Counted from the stretch's first letter, positions 1 to 8,866 are shown. The stretch: DNA of 64,000 nucleotides from Bacillota bacterium (GCA_023418475.1 JAEZZO010000016.1:71016-135015); one strand, 5' to 3'. Numbers and translations: made by a program. The notes: a model not told the origin generated them from the sequence alone.

Positions 1-761
1 GTCGAAGCATGCCCGCCCTGACTGTCTAGCGTAAACTCCATATTAACACCGCCCTTTTCACCAATACCAATGAGTGCACAGGATTTTGTTACACCGGGAA
101 ATACATGATCAACAACCGCACCGCCTTCATCTAGCACGAAAGCTGGCTTTACACCTCGGCGTTCCAGTTCTCTCACTATATCCGCCGCACTATTTCCGTC
201 AATCTCTTCCTCTCCTGAAAAAGCAAAATACATATCCTGTACCGGAACAAATCCCTCGAAAAGCAGATGTTCCGCAGCCTCCATAATTGCACACAATGTT
301 CCTTTCGTATCCAGTGTTCCTCTTCCCCATATCACATCTTTCTCAATAATGCCTTCAAAAGCCGGTTTGTCCCATCCACTTTCTTCTACCGGAACAACAT
401 CATAATGTGCCATGAAAACCGAAGGCTTATCCTGGGACTTTCCCTTCCAGTAATATAAGACACCTGTTTTCCCTATAAATTCACGGCTGCACTGCTTATG
501 AATATTTGGAAAGCGATCGTTAAGAAGTTCGATAAACTTACGAAACTCAGAACGTTCTACAAGAGTCTCATCTCTGTAGGATACTGTTTTACAACGTATC
601 ATTTCTATCATGTCATTTATTATTTTACTTTTGTTAAGGGAAACCTTTTCGCTAATTACGATTGTTTCCTTCTCCGGTCGAAACAAAGCTGCTTTTATCA
701 CAATGATAGCAATAAAGGCTATCAGAATAACCAAAACGGCTAATACAATATATTGTCCCAT
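1..761 (-). CDS. M20-family metallopeptidase with N-terminal membrane anchor (3' end outside window)
   Basis: Read on the reverse strand; about 253 codons are present and the C-terminal half lies beyond base 1. Residues 3-25 form one hydrophobic segment, then an M20 (ArgE/DapE/carboxypeptidase S) catalytic domain: H119 and D121 in AHYDVVP, bridging D151 in GRGTLDTKG, catalytic E184/E185 in SGEEEIDG. These are the zinc ligands and general base of two-zinc M20 hydrolases, which cleave dipeptides or N-acyl amino acids. The ATG at 761 is preceded by AGAAGGG about 6 bases upstream; ATGs at 779 and 794 are in frame but lack a ribosome site. It follows two membrane-protein genes in the same direction, so it probably acts on what they transport. 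Family is clear; substrate unknown. Confidence 0.88.
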   Translation of the reverse strand, partial: MGQYIVLAVLVILIAFIAIIVIKAALFRPEKETIVISEKVSLNKSKIINDMIEMIRCKTVSYRDETLVERSEFRKFIELLNDRFPNIHKQCSREFIGKTGVLYYWKGKSQDKPSVFMAHYDVVPVEESGWDKPAFEGIIEKDVIWGRGTLDTKGTLCAIMEAAEHLLFEGFVPVQDMYFAFSGEEEIDGNSAADIVRELERRGVKPAFVLDEGGAVVDHVFPGVTKSCALIGIGEKGGVNMEFTLDSQGGHAS

Positions 762-854
762 AATTAACCCTTCTCTCATTGATAATCTATTCATCTGCTT
801 TTCGAGCAGAATCATAAATCTATCATGCACAAATTTTTGTTGTTTCCTTAATAC

Positions 855-1511
855 CTATATCATATTTTTCTTATATAAAACTCTGGCTGCACCAATGGAA
901 ATTAATGCTCCCACCGGCACCAGAATCCCTACGGAACTTGCCAACGAAGGAACTAGCAGGAATAATACAACCATAAAAATCAGTGGAGCAAAAGCTAACT
1001 TCCAGTTTTTACTAATATAGACAACAGCAAGCCCACCAAATAAGGATGGAAGTATATTATCAAAAGCAGGTTTTAGAACAGGAGAATTAATTACAGGTGC
1101 AAGCTGCGCCAGCAACAGTACGCCAACAGCAATCACTATTGTTGTAACAATCGATGATGTTGCAATTGCAATCGTTGAAATTACTTCCGCTTCCTCCGTA
1201 CCGGATTTTACTTTCATATTTTCCATAGCATTCAATGCACTAGGTACCTTTAAGTTCGTTAAATTACCTGTTACAAATGCAAGATAAGATCCACAGGTAC
1301 CTAACATTGGGGTATAAGTTATTACCTCAATCATACCAACAGTCCAGAAAATCGGAGCCACTCCCATTAAACCTTTAAAGACAGGTGTAAACCCCGGCCA
1401 GGCATTGTAATAGACACAGATTGAAATCGGTACACATAGCAATAAAACAATAGCAGTCCAAATCCAAATCTGTCCGTAAAAGTGAGACATATCATCATAT
1501 GATTTCTTCAT
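855..1511 (-). CDS. Multi-pass membrane protein, partner of the DUF5058-like protein
   Basis: 218 residues, about six hydrophobic segments (near 15-35, 50-70, 110-140, 160-175, 180-195, 200-215) and a small polar loop after the second. The start is the ATG at 1511 because GGAGGATTATT lies directly upstream; an upstream in-frame start gives 22 extra residues without a ribosome site. It lies 62 bases after the DUF5058-like gene and before the M20 peptidase, so the three genes form a probable operon. I do not recognise the family securely. Size and pairing suggest one half of a two-subunit small-molecule transporter (inference only). No signal peptide or enzymatic motif is visible. Confidence 0.7.
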   Translation of the reverse strand: MKKSYDDMSHFYGQIWIWTAIVLLLCVPISICVYYNAWPGFTPVFKGLMGVAPIFWTVGMIEVITYTPMLGTCGSYLAFVTGNLTNLKVPSALNAMENMKVKSGTEEAEVISTIAIATSSIVTTIVIAVGVLLLAQLAPVINSPVLKPAFDNILPSLFGGLAVVYISKNWKLAFAPLIFMVVLFLLVPSLASSVGILVPVGALISIGAARVLYKKNMI

Positions 1512-1573
1512 AATAATCCTCCATTCATGTGTTCCAATCCTTCCCACATTTTTCTGTATCAAAATTATTTCAA

Positions 1574-2296
1574 TCAACTTATGTAAGGGGTAATGATTGC
1601 AGCAAATGCCATTGCTCCTAGCATGGAGATCGGCAGAGCATAATTTTTTAACCCTTCCATTTTACATACTTTTACTAAAACACCGCAGATTGCCATAAGA
1701 AACGAGGAGAATAGAAGCACAAAAACCGGAATCCATCCGGCAAGACCAATTCTAATATTTGAAAAAACCATCCCGAGAAATGCAGATATCATTCCCAGAA
1801 ACATTGCATTGATAAATAAGTCTCCCCATTTACTGTCCTTATTCTTTATGGATAGCAATCCCTTTTGGATGCGCTTTAATAGTATTGGCACAAGAAAAAT
1901 ACTTGGCAAAATCCCAATCGTCATTACCCAGGCAATTGCACTGTAAACCTTCGGATCCGTAATCGTTTCAGAAAGTGATACCTTAAGAGCATTTGCCGTC
2001 GTTGTGGCGGCCGGTAGTTCATATGTTATCGCCCCGACAACGCTTAGACGAATCCATGGCAAAGGTAATCCCAGAAATTTTGAGAGAGTTATAACTCCCA
2101 GCAGAATAGAAAATGCAGGTGCTACGGTAAAGATCCCTGTCGACAAAATAGTCTTTCTTACTTGCGCTATATCCATTCCTATCACCTTGGCTCTTTTGTA
2201 GGCTCGGATTAAAAAAAACAAAGACTGCGCAATTACGAACATAATAACAATTACTGCGGCTGTATATAAAAAGCCGCTGTTCGGATTAAAACTCAT
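1574..2296 (-). CDS. DUF5058-like multi-pass membrane protein
   Basis: 240 residues, almost entirely hydrophobic, about seven membrane segments. A conserved-looking stretch near residues 85-110 (AITYELPAATTTANAL) and charged loops around 65-75 and 150-160 break the helices. From memory this resembles the DUF5058 family of Firmicute membrane proteins, often seen beside M20 peptidases or amidohydrolases; I cannot verify that here. The ATG at 2296 follows GAGGAGGGTAATTGA, a strong ribosome site, and it is the first gene of the operon with 855..1511 and the M20 peptidase. Role inferred: uptake or export of a peptide or N-acyl amino acid that the peptidase handles. Confidence 0.65.
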   Translation of the reverse strand: MSFNPNSGFLYTAAVIVIMFVIAQSLFFLIRAYKRAKVIGMDIAQVRKTILSTGIFTVAPAFSILLGVITLSKFLGLPLPWIRLSVVGAITYELPAATTTANALKVSLSETITDPKVYSAIAWVMTIGILPSIFLVPILLKRIQKGLLSIKNKDSKWGDLFINAMFLGMISAFLGMVFSNIRIGLAGWIPVFVLLFSSFLMAICGVLVKVCKMEGLKNYALPISMLGAMAFAAIITPYIS

Positions 2297-2640
2297 TCAA
2301 TTACCCTCCTCTGTGAATTTGGTAATACACCCCATTTTTTTTGGAATATGCATAAAAATAATATAAATCTTTACTAAATATAGCATTACAAAACTCTCTT
2401 ATCAAGTAAAACTAGGAATTTTTATCAAACCAGTTTATATTTACCATTTTTCGATTTATGCTACTGTATTTATTAAATTAGGGAACTCTACTTACCGTTT
2501 ACCCACTGTTAAACGTATCTTAGGTTGCTATCTTTTCTCATATGGGCTATGATCAAAAAGTATTGTGACAAGGGATTTTCATTTAGCTTTTATACTGCCT
2601 GACGGCAGAATGGGGGTAGTGTGAATATATATTTTTCACA
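2297..2640. other. Intergenic region without a gene
   Basis: AT-rich spacer upstream of the DUF5058-like operon. It must hold that operon's minus-strand promoter, but I cannot place a convincing -35/-10 pair. Around 2590-2605 a short hairpin (CTGCC TGAC GGCAG) is visible. No open frame with a ribosome site on either strand. Confidence 0.5.
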
Positions 2641-2677
2641 CCACAATTTGTACAATGCACAAATTGCTAAACTGTGG
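2641..2677. repeat. Hairpin (inverted repeat)
   Basis: CAATTTGT (2644-2651) and ACAAATTG (2659-2666) are perfect inverted repeats around a 7-base loop. An outer CCACA/TGTGG pair (2641-2645, 2673-2677) extends the structure. No T-run follows, so it is not an obvious terminator. It sits just upstream of the decayed frame at 2697. Confidence 0.5.
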
Positions 2678-2696
2678 AAAGGGCATGGTTTTTAAA

Positions 2697-2984
2697 ATGA
2701 ATAATGAAAAACGGGAGAATTTATCACTACTTAAAGAAAAAAAGGAATTTAGTACATAAAAATTTGGCGGAATACTTGGCACTTCCGTTAATGAATTACT
2801 GGAGGCGTTTTGCAATAGGATTGCTGCGTAAAATCAGAACGAAATAATACAGCAATTGAATATTGACGTTTTTTCCTGTCCTGCAAATAAAGAGGATGTC
2901 ATGGTTATTTATACTCCGGATCGTTCAGCCAAACAAATTGTTAATATTAAATACTTGTTATCTGAACCTCCGGTGAATGATTAA
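2697..2984 (+). pseudogene. Decayed short reading frame with two in-frame stops
   Basis: A single frame of 96 codons from ATG at 2697 to TAA at 2982-2984 is interrupted by two internal TAA codons. Between the stops it reads GILGTSVNELLEAFCNRIA, reminiscent of the end of an XRE-type helix-turn-helix. After the second stop a 36-codon stretch with protein-like composition (QLNIDVFSCPANKEDVMV, then YTPDRSAKQIVNIKYLL) runs to the final stop. Coding-like composition in one frame across two stops suggests a recently inactivated small gene. The family is not identified, and a chance open stretch is possible. Confidence 0.35.
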
Positions 2985-3064
2985 CCGCTGACATCCTCTT
3001 ACTAATTTGATCATATATTTTATTAACTGTTTTGCTTATACGAACTCATTCGATACTATTCTGA

Positions 3065-3874
3065 CTAAGATAGCTTCTGCTCAGACAACAGGTTTAACAC
3101 CGGCTCATTATAAACGATATCTTTTGAAGAAGTACCTGACGCATTCCCATTCTTATTATTTTTCTCCTCTTCCAGAAAGAGATCAAGAAATTGTAGATAA
3201 TCATCATAAGAAAATAAGGTATCCAGATCCTCCGAAGAAGCTCCCTCTATATGCTTCGTATCATTTGTTAAAAGATAACCGTAATTACTTGTAATCCTCG
3301 TAGGAGCGGACAGACGGAAAAAGTGCTCTGCTCCGCTATTTTCCAGTGAACCTCCGGTCAGTGCATTATCCTCTTTTGCTATCTCGATATTTCCCTTTGC
3401 CATGTAATTCATTATTTTTTTAACATAATTCTGCGTTTCCTGAAAAGGAGGTACTCCTCCATATTTTTTCACATTTCCGCTTCCTGCGTTGTATGCTGCC
3501 AGAGCCAAGGCTGTATTTCCATTATACTTTTTTAACAGTCCTGACAGATATTTGGCTCCACCCATAATATTTTGTTGTGCATCAAAGGAATCAGAAACCC
3601 CTAATCCTTTTGCTGTAGCAGGCATAAGCTGCATAATTCCACGGGCACCACATCTGGATACCGCTTTCGCATTAAAATTAGACTCTGCCTTTCCTACTGC
3701 TTTTAAAAGCTCTACTGAAACATTGTATTGATCGGAAGCCTGTGCAAATATTTCATCAAGTGTCTTCGTTTCTCCCAGAAATGAGGAAAAATCAGAAACA
3801 TCTTCATTCTTTACAGCACTGCTGTTATGATAATTTGTATTTTCAATTTTAGTAATGTTGTTTATTTTAGACAT
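3065..3874 (-). CDS. Lytic transglycosylase (SLT domain), no signal peptide
   Basis: 269 residues. The lysozyme-like SLT domain spans about 38-150: catalytic Glu64 in KAESNFN, then CGARGIMQLMPATA (75-89) and ALALAAYNAGSGNV, the classic SLT motifs. Such enzymes cut the MurNAc-GlcNAc bond of peptidoglycan to form 1,6-anhydro ends. The N-terminus is polar, with no signal peptide or membrane segment. The C-terminal ~110 residues are acidic and not recognised. AAGGAGAAG precedes the ATG. It stands alone. Absence of a signal peptide suggests export by a non-Sec route (for example flagellar) or release on lysis; this is inference. Confidence 0.85.
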   Translation of the reverse strand: MSKINNITKIENTNYHNSSAVKNEDVSDFSSFLGETKTLDEIFAQASDQYNVSVELLKAVGKAESNFNAKAVSRCGARGIMQLMPATAKGLGVSDSFDAQQNIMGGAKYLSGLLKKYNGNTALALAAYNAGSGNVKKYGGVPPFQETQNYVKKIMNYMAKGNIEIAKEDNALTGGSLENSGAEHFFRLSAPTRITSNYGYLLTNDTKHIEGASSEDLDTLFSYDDYLQFLDLFLEEEKNNKNGNASGTSSKDIVYNEPVLNLLSEQKLS

Positions 3875-4222
3875 AAACTTCTCCTTAGCTTCAAGAATAT
3901 TGCATCTGCCGGTCTGTAACTATTATCTATAGTAATCTATCTTCTCTTTTTTTTCAACTATTGTTGGATAAATAAATCATTATACTCATCTTACCATCTT
4001 TTATGCAATTGATCTATGCAACGATAGAACTAAAGGAATGCGCATTATTATTCTGGTTATTATTCGTTTGTGTTCTTTAGGTGATATGTATTTCCTCGGA
4101 AAATAAATACTTGATTCCCTCTTTGATTTACAATATACTATTTTCGAACAGGGATTAATTTGGATATACATCCCTATCCTATCCGAATCGTAAGAAAATT
4201 ATATTCTATGGAGGTAATACTG
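3875..4222. other. Intergenic region between divergent genes
   Basis: 348 bases between the divergently transcribed transglycosylase and YqeY genes. It is AT-rich and must hold both promoters. I see no strong consensus promoter, repeat or small gene. The ribosome site TGGAGGT at 4208-4214 belongs to yqeY. Confidence 0.4.
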
Positions 4223-4660
4223 ATGAAAATGGAAACTCTGCAAAAAGATATGATTGCTGCCATGAAGGCTAGAGATAAGGCTAGAAAAGAGGCTATTTCT
4301 TCTTTGGTATCAGCCGTTAAGAAAATAGCAATTGATGAAGGCTGCCGGGATGATATTCCCGAAGAAGTAGTGGATCGTGCCATACTAAAGGAAATGAAGC
4401 TTGTTAAGGAACAGCTGGAAACCTGTCCTCTGGAAAGGGTTGACCTTAAAACTGGTTATCAGACCACCTATGATGTGATTAAAGAATATGCTCCTGCCAT
4501 GATGTCCGAGTCAGAGATTACAGCTTATATTCAAAATAATTTCGCAGATGCTGTTGCTACGAAGAATAAAGGGATGATAATGAAAAGCGTTATGGCTGAT
4601 CTCAAAGGGAAAGCAGACGGCAAAATAATCAATCAGGTTGTGGGAGATTTATGTAAATAG
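4223..4660 (+). CDS. yqeY: GatB/YqeY-domain protein
   Basis: 145 residues, matching the usual ~148 of YqeY proteins. The family resembles the tRNA-binding tail domain of GatB; its cellular role is poorly defined, with links to tRNA amidotransfer proposed. Visible features: a basic N-terminal helix (MKARDKARKEAISSL), an acidic central helix pair, and the C-terminal stretch KNKGMIMKSVMADLKGKADG typical of the tail fold, ending in a Val-Gly-Asp segment. The ATG at 4223 is chosen because TGGAGGTAATACTG precedes it; a start 63 bases upstream has no ribosome site. Monocistronic, followed by a hairpin at 4816. Confidence 0.88.
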   Translation: MKMETLQKDMIAAMKARDKARKEAISSLVSAVKKIAIDEGCRDDIPEEVVDRAILKEMKLVKEQLETCPLERVDLKTGYQTTYDVIKEYAPAMMSESEITAYIQNNFADAVATKNKGMIMKSVMADLKGKADGKIINQVVGDLCK

Positions 4661-4815
4661 CTTTAGGTTCTTAGCTATAAGGAATTCAAATGTCAAAGTC
4701 TCCGTAGAGAGTTTCATTTGTCAATCTATTCCCGGAATTTTAACACTCACCTGAACTTTGCTATAATAAGTACTTGGTAGAAAGCATTCTTTGCAAACTA
4801 TCTATAGTCACGAAT

Positions 4816-4853
4816 AAGAGTCTCTGCCGCATCAAACTGTGGTAGAGACTCTT
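4816..4853. terminator. Bidirectional terminator hairpin
   Basis: AAGAGTCTCTGCC (4816-4828) pairs with GGTAGAGACTCTT (4841-4853), 13 bp with one G-U, 12-base loop. It lies between the convergent yqeY and symporter genes and can serve both. T-runs on either side are weak. Confidence 0.6.
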
Positions 4854-4871
4854 CGTATTTACAATGATTTA

Positions 4872-6278
4872 TTACATCTTCTTTACTCTTTTAAAATACT
4901 CCTGACTTTCTTTGATTACAATTCCGCTTAGAGCAAATAAAGCGATAAGGTTCGGGAATGCCATAAGACCATTAAAGATATCTGCTATATTCCAAACAGC
5001 CTTTACTGTCATATAGGGTCCGATAAATACAGCCAGAATATATAGCCAGCGGTAAACAGTAACTGTTTTCATATTGGCGTTAGACAAATATTCCACGCAA
5101 CGTTCACTGTAGTAATTCCACCCGATTATTGTTGTAAATGCAAAGAAAATTAAACATAACATCAAAAGGAAGGAGGCAACCGCCGGATGAAACGGAAGAC
5201 CTGTACGGAAAGCATTATCTGTTACCTGGACTCCTTCCAGTCCGATATTCCAGGATTTTGTTACTACGATGCTAAGGCCTGTCATAGTACAAATGATTAT
5301 TGTATCGATAAAAGTTCCTGTCATAGAAACAAGTCCCTGACGTACCGGTTCCGTTGTCTTTGCAGCCGCTGCTGCAATGGGAGCACTGCCAAGACCGGAC
5401 TCATTTGAGAAGATTCCTCTTGCAATACCATTTTGCATAGCAACCAGCATCGCGCCCAATGCGCCTCCGGCTACGGCCCTGATACCAAACGCGCCTTCTA
5501 CAACCTCCACAACTGCTCCCGGAATTGCAGCCGCATTATTCACTAATAAGATAACACAGATTACCACATATATGATGGCCATAAAAGGAACCACAATCTG
5601 AGCAAAATCAGATATTCTTTTTAATCCTCCAATTAACACCAATGCGGCGCATAATGTAATTACAAGTCCCGCAATTACCACTGCAATTGGATATTCTCTT
5701 CCAAATATTTGAAGGGAAGTATGAAATACACCCGAAGTCACATTATTGACAGCGGATGTAATACCATTCACCTGCGTGAAGGTACCAATTCCCATTAAGC
5801 CTGCGCAAGCGCCAAAAAAGGCAAAGCATTTCGCAAGCCAGCGAAAACGGGGACCCATTCCCATTTCAATATAATAAAAAGGTCCTCCAAGAACATGTCC
5901 ATCTTCTGTTACTTTACGAAACTTAATAGCTAATAATCCTTCTGCATATTTGGTAGCCATTCCAATCAAAGCGGCAAACCACATCCAGAACAGAGCTCCC
6001 GGTCCGCCTGCTACAATTGCAGTTGCTACACCAACAATGTTGCCGGTACCGATGGTAGCAGACAATGCCGTACATAGTGCTGCAAAGCTTGTTACCTCTC
6101 CGGTTCCTCCCTCTTCATTTAATACCATAAATTTGAGTGCCCTGGGTAAGTGATGGATTTGTAGGAATTTCAGTCTGAACGTTAAGTACAATCCAATGGC
6201 CAGAATAAATACAATAAGTGGTATACCCCATACTTTTCCATCCAGCCATTTGATAATACTGTCCAAATTTGCTAACAT
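4872..6278 (-). CDS. Alanine/glycine:cation symporter (AGCS family)
   Basis: 468 residues, about 10-11 membrane segments, the usual length for AGCS (AlsT/DagA) proteins, which import alanine or glycine with Na+ or H+. Family landmarks: TALSATIGTGNIVGVATA (about 70-87) in the first unwound helix, GGPGALFWMWFAAL, KFRKVTEDGHVLGGPFYYIE, and NGIARGIFSNESGLGSAP (about 285-302), the AGCS signature. The start at 6278 is supported by GAAGGGGGACAATT just upstream; an earlier in-frame start adds 25 polar residues without one. It is transcribed alone, divergently from the PocR regulator. Confidence 0.92.
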   Translation of the reverse strand: MLANLDSIIKWLDGKVWGIPLIVFILAIGLYLTFRLKFLQIHHLPRALKFMVLNEEGGTGEVTSFAALCTALSATIGTGNIVGVATAIVAGGPGALFWMWFAALIGMATKYAEGLLAIKFRKVTEDGHVLGGPFYYIEMGMGPRFRWLAKCFAFFGACAGLMGIGTFTQVNGITSAVNNVTSGVFHTSLQIFGREYPIAVVIAGLVITLCAALVLIGGLKRISDFAQIVVPFMAIIYVVICVILLVNNAAAIPGAVVEVVEGAFGIRAVAGGALGAMLVAMQNGIARGIFSNESGLGSAPIAAAAAKTTEPVRQGLVSMTGTFIDTIIICTMTGLSIVVTKSWNIGLEGVQVTDNAFRTGLPFHPAVASFLLMLCLIFFAFTTIIGWNYYSERCVEYLSNANMKTVTVYRWLYILAVFIGPYMTVKAVWNIADIFNGLMAFPNLIALFALSGIVIKESQEYFKRVKKM

Positions 6279-6629
6279 AATTGTCCCCCTTCGTACCTTG
6301 CTTTTCTCATTTTTTATTTCTGTAATACTGCTTCCTTGCAGTACACAACGCATATCATGTTATCATATTTTTTTTCCTGTTTCAATCAAAAAATTACAAC
6401 CGAAGCAAAAAAACGTTAATTAATACCATTTTATTCCATATTATTTCATTGCTTTGTTTGAAACTGTTCAAATCTTGTCATTCTAATACTTTTACGATAT
6501 ACTTATCCTATCTTTACATCGAATTAAGATTTTTGAGAACAAAAAGCGGGAAGTATAATAATACAAAAAGTTTTACAGATAGTTTCTCCTGTTCCTGAAC
6601 TGTTGTGCCGTAGGAGTGACATTTTTGAT
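6279..6629. other. Divergent promoter region, symporter / PocR regulator
   Basis: 351 bases without a gene. It contains the plus-strand promoter at 6475-6503 for the PocR-AraC gene. I could not identify the minus-strand promoter of the symporter. Confidence 0.5.
6475..6503 (+). promoter_or_regulatory. Sigma-A-type promoter for PocR-AraC regulator
   Basis: TTGTCA (6475-6480), 17-base spacer, TATACT (6498-6503): five of six matches to each consensus hexamer, perfect spacing. Transcription would begin near 6510, about 120 bases before the gene. Confidence 0.6.
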
Positions 6630-7880
6630 ATGGGAAAGGATACCGGTATGGAATTTATTGAAACTCTAAAAAGCAATTTACAGACATATGCCTATGCAAC
6701 AAATATTACACTGACTCTGCTTGACAAAGAGGGCGGCCGTTTGGCGCAATTTGGCCAGGTATTTCAATACTGCTCTTTATTTGAGGAGGCCAATGGGAAA
6801 TACTGCCCCTGCTCCAAATCACATTTAGATTCCAGTCTGATGTCTGTTAATCTGGGGGATGCTTATATTTATATGTGTCCCGGAGGTCTTATTCATTTTA
6901 CAGTACCCATACTTAAGGAAAAAGCTTACCAGGGAAGTGTTCTGGCCGGTCCAATCGTACTGGATTATCCGGATATCACTCTGGTTGACAGTATTATACA
7001 AAAATACAACATCAGCTTAAATTACCGCAGCAAGCTGTATACAGCACTGACGGCGGTTCCGTTAATTGAGCCCTTTCAAGCAAGGCATCTAAGTAAATTG
7101 TTATTTTTACTGGTAACTAACCTTATGTCAGGAGAAGCAGAGCGATTGCAGGAATTAAGTGACAAAGCCCTTCAGCAGGCCAAAATCGGAGAATATATGC
7201 AAATGACAAAGGAGGAGCGAACCTCCTCCCCAACCCAGTATACCATGGAAAAGGCCCTGATCAGTGATGTATTGTCTGGAAATGCAAATGGTGCAAAAGC
7301 TATCCTGAACGAAATGCTTGGGCAAATCTACTTCACCTCCGGAAATAACATTGAAATCATCAAAGTCAGAACCATTGAGCTGGTTGCTTTATTATCAAGG
7401 GCTACTTATGAAGTAGGTTCCAGTGAGGATTCTATTTATCATATGACAGAAGGCTTTATGCATCAGCTGACCAATGTTAAAAACATTACCGATCTTTCCT
7501 ATGTTTTAATGGAAACACTGGAGCATTTCACAAATCTTGCTTTTAGCCACACCACGAACAGTAACCTGTCCATTATCAAGAAGAGCATTGCCTACATTAA
7601 TGATCATTATAACCAGGGCCTTACACTTGATATGGTTGCAAACCATGCTGGCCTTAACCCTGCCTATTTTTCGACGTTATTTAAAAAAGAGATGGGCGTA
7701 AATTTTTCTACTTATCTAAATAATCTTAGAATTGATCACGCTAAACTATTACTTAAGAATTCAAATCTATCCTTAATAAATATTGCTGTCGAACTGGGCT
7801 TTGATAACCAGAGCTATTTTACCAACGTATTCAAAAAAGTTACCGGTATCACTCCTAAGCAATACCGGCAAAGTTTATAG
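6630..7880 (+). CDS. PocR-domain AraC-family transcriptional regulator
   Basis: 416 residues. N-terminal ~170 form a PocR-type sensor domain with four clustered cysteines (C48, C59, C61, C83; YCPC and YMCPGG). PocR domains are known to sense small hydrocarbon derivatives such as 1,2-propanediol, and occur beside corrinoid methyltransferase genes. The middle is helical. The C-terminal ~100 residues are an AraC double helix-turn-helix (TLDMVANHAGLNPAYFS, then ISLGFDNQSYF-like INIAVELGFDNQSYF and TGITPKQYR). The start could be ATG 6630 or ATG 6648 (AAAGGA 8 bases upstream). It converges on the cobW-mtaB-mtaC genes and probably activates them on methanol or a related methyl donor. Confidence 0.87.
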   Translation: MGKDTGMEFIETLKSNLQTYAYATNITLTLLDKEGGRLAQFGQVFQYCSLFEEANGKYCPCSKSHLDSSLMSVNLGDAYIYMCPGGLIHFTVPILKEKAYQGSVLAGPIVLDYPDITLVDSIIQKYNISLNYRSKLYTALTAVPLIEPFQARHLSKLLFLLVTNLMSGEAERLQELSDKALQQAKIGEYMQMTKEERTSSPTQYTMEKALISDVLSGNANGAKAILNEMLGQIYFTSGNNIEIIKVRTIELVALLSRATYEVGSSEDSIYHMTEGFMHQLTNVKNITDLSYVLMETLEHFTNLAFSHTTNSNLSIIKKSIAYINDHYNQGLTLDMVANHAGLNPAYFSTLFKKEMGVNFSTYLNNLRIDHAKLLLKNSNLSLINIAVELGFDNQSYFTNVFKKVTGITPKQYRQSL

Positions 7881-7894
7881 ATATACGCATAAAA

Positions 7895-8866
7895 TCATCT
7901 TATACAGAACCGGAAGCCTTCCTCCAGCCTATCATGCTCTATATTTCGCCCAATCAGGCATACACTGGACTGCTCTGGTTCTTTTTTCTCTGATTGCAGT
8001 TCATTCATCACTGTTTCGCCCGGAACATAATCAACTGAATAGCTCCCACCCTCCGGATCGCGGCATATTCCTTTTAGCCTGTGAACCTCGCCGTAACGAC
8101 CGTCTTGTATACTCTGGATAAACTGATTCATCTGAGCTTTTCCGATTGTCCCTTCTAATAGGAATTCATGTCTGTCAAAATCGTTTACATGATTTTTTCT
8201 AAATTTGATTGGATGATTCCCTATATCATCTATCATCAACTTACCCTGCATAGATTTCTCAGTCTGTTTAAAACCAATGATGGTTCTCAGATGCTCGCCC
8301 GAAATCGTATCCCATGGCTCGATAATCACAGTGCAATCAGGTTGTATTTGAAGGATGGCCTCTTTGACCTCAAGAAGCCACTCCTTCTCCAAATCCTGTG
8401 TCTTACTAAGAAATATTACTTTGCTAGAGCGGATCTGATCTTCAAAAAAGTCCTTTGAAATCATAGTTCTAGTATAATAATTTTTCGCATCCACGATCGT
8501 AATGATATGCTCTGTTACACATAATTTCGAAATAACCTCGGACTGCAATAGCTTCTTTAGCTCGGATAATCTGGCAATACCGGTCGGCTCGATCACAATC
8601 CGATCCGGCGCATATTCCTGCATAATCTCCTGTATTCCCTTCGATAAATCCATGGAACTGGAGCAGCAGATACAGCCTGCCTGAATTGGTTTCACAATAA
8701 GGCCTTCCCGATTAAGGGTCTCCTGGTCAATATTAATTCTGCCAAATTCATTTTCTAGAATAACAACCTTCTCTTCAGGATACACATCCTGTACGAGTTT
8801 TTTTAGAAAGGTTGTTTTACCTGCGCCAAGAAATCCTGATATCAGATCGATTTTCGTCTTCCCCAT
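7895..8866 (-). CDS. CobW/COG0523-family GTPase
   Basis: 323 residues. Walker A GFLGAGKTT (11-19), the CxCC metal motif in GCICCS (64-69), IEPTGIA (switch region), and a C-terminal CobW domain (about 215-310). COG0523 proteins are GTP-dependent metal chaperones or cofactor-insertion factors. Members located beside corrinoid methyltransferases are thought to help deliver zinc or handle cobalamin; that role is inferred here. It lies 122 bases downstream of mtaB on the same strand, probably the last gene of an mtaC-mtaB-cobW operon, and its end is only 14 bases from the end of the convergent PocR regulator. Confidence 0.85.
   Translation of the reverse strand: MGKTKIDLISGFLGAGKTTFLKKLVQDVYPEEKVVILENEFGRINIDQETLNREGLIVKPIQAGCICCSSSMDLSKGIQEIMQEYAPDRIVIEPTGIARLSELKKLLQSEVISKLCVTEHIITIVDAKNYYTRTMISKDFFEDQIRSSKVIFLSKTQDLEKEWLLEVKEAILQIQPDCTVIIEPWDTISGEHLRTIIGFKQTEKSMQGKLMIDDIGNHPIKFRKNHVNDFDRHEFLLEGTIGKAQMNQFIQSIQDGRYGEVHRLKGICRDPEGGSYSVDYVPGETVMNELQSEKKEPEQSSVCLIGRNIEHDRLEEGFRFCIR

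Noticed and set aside
2889..3002. AAGAGGATGTCA/TGACATCCTCTT as transposon ends
   Set aside because: Only a 12-bp pair about 85 bases apart, with no transposase or target duplication.
3007..3294. 95-codon plus-strand open frame
   Set aside because: Runs antisense through the end of the transglycosylase gene; no ribosome site and no recognisable composition.
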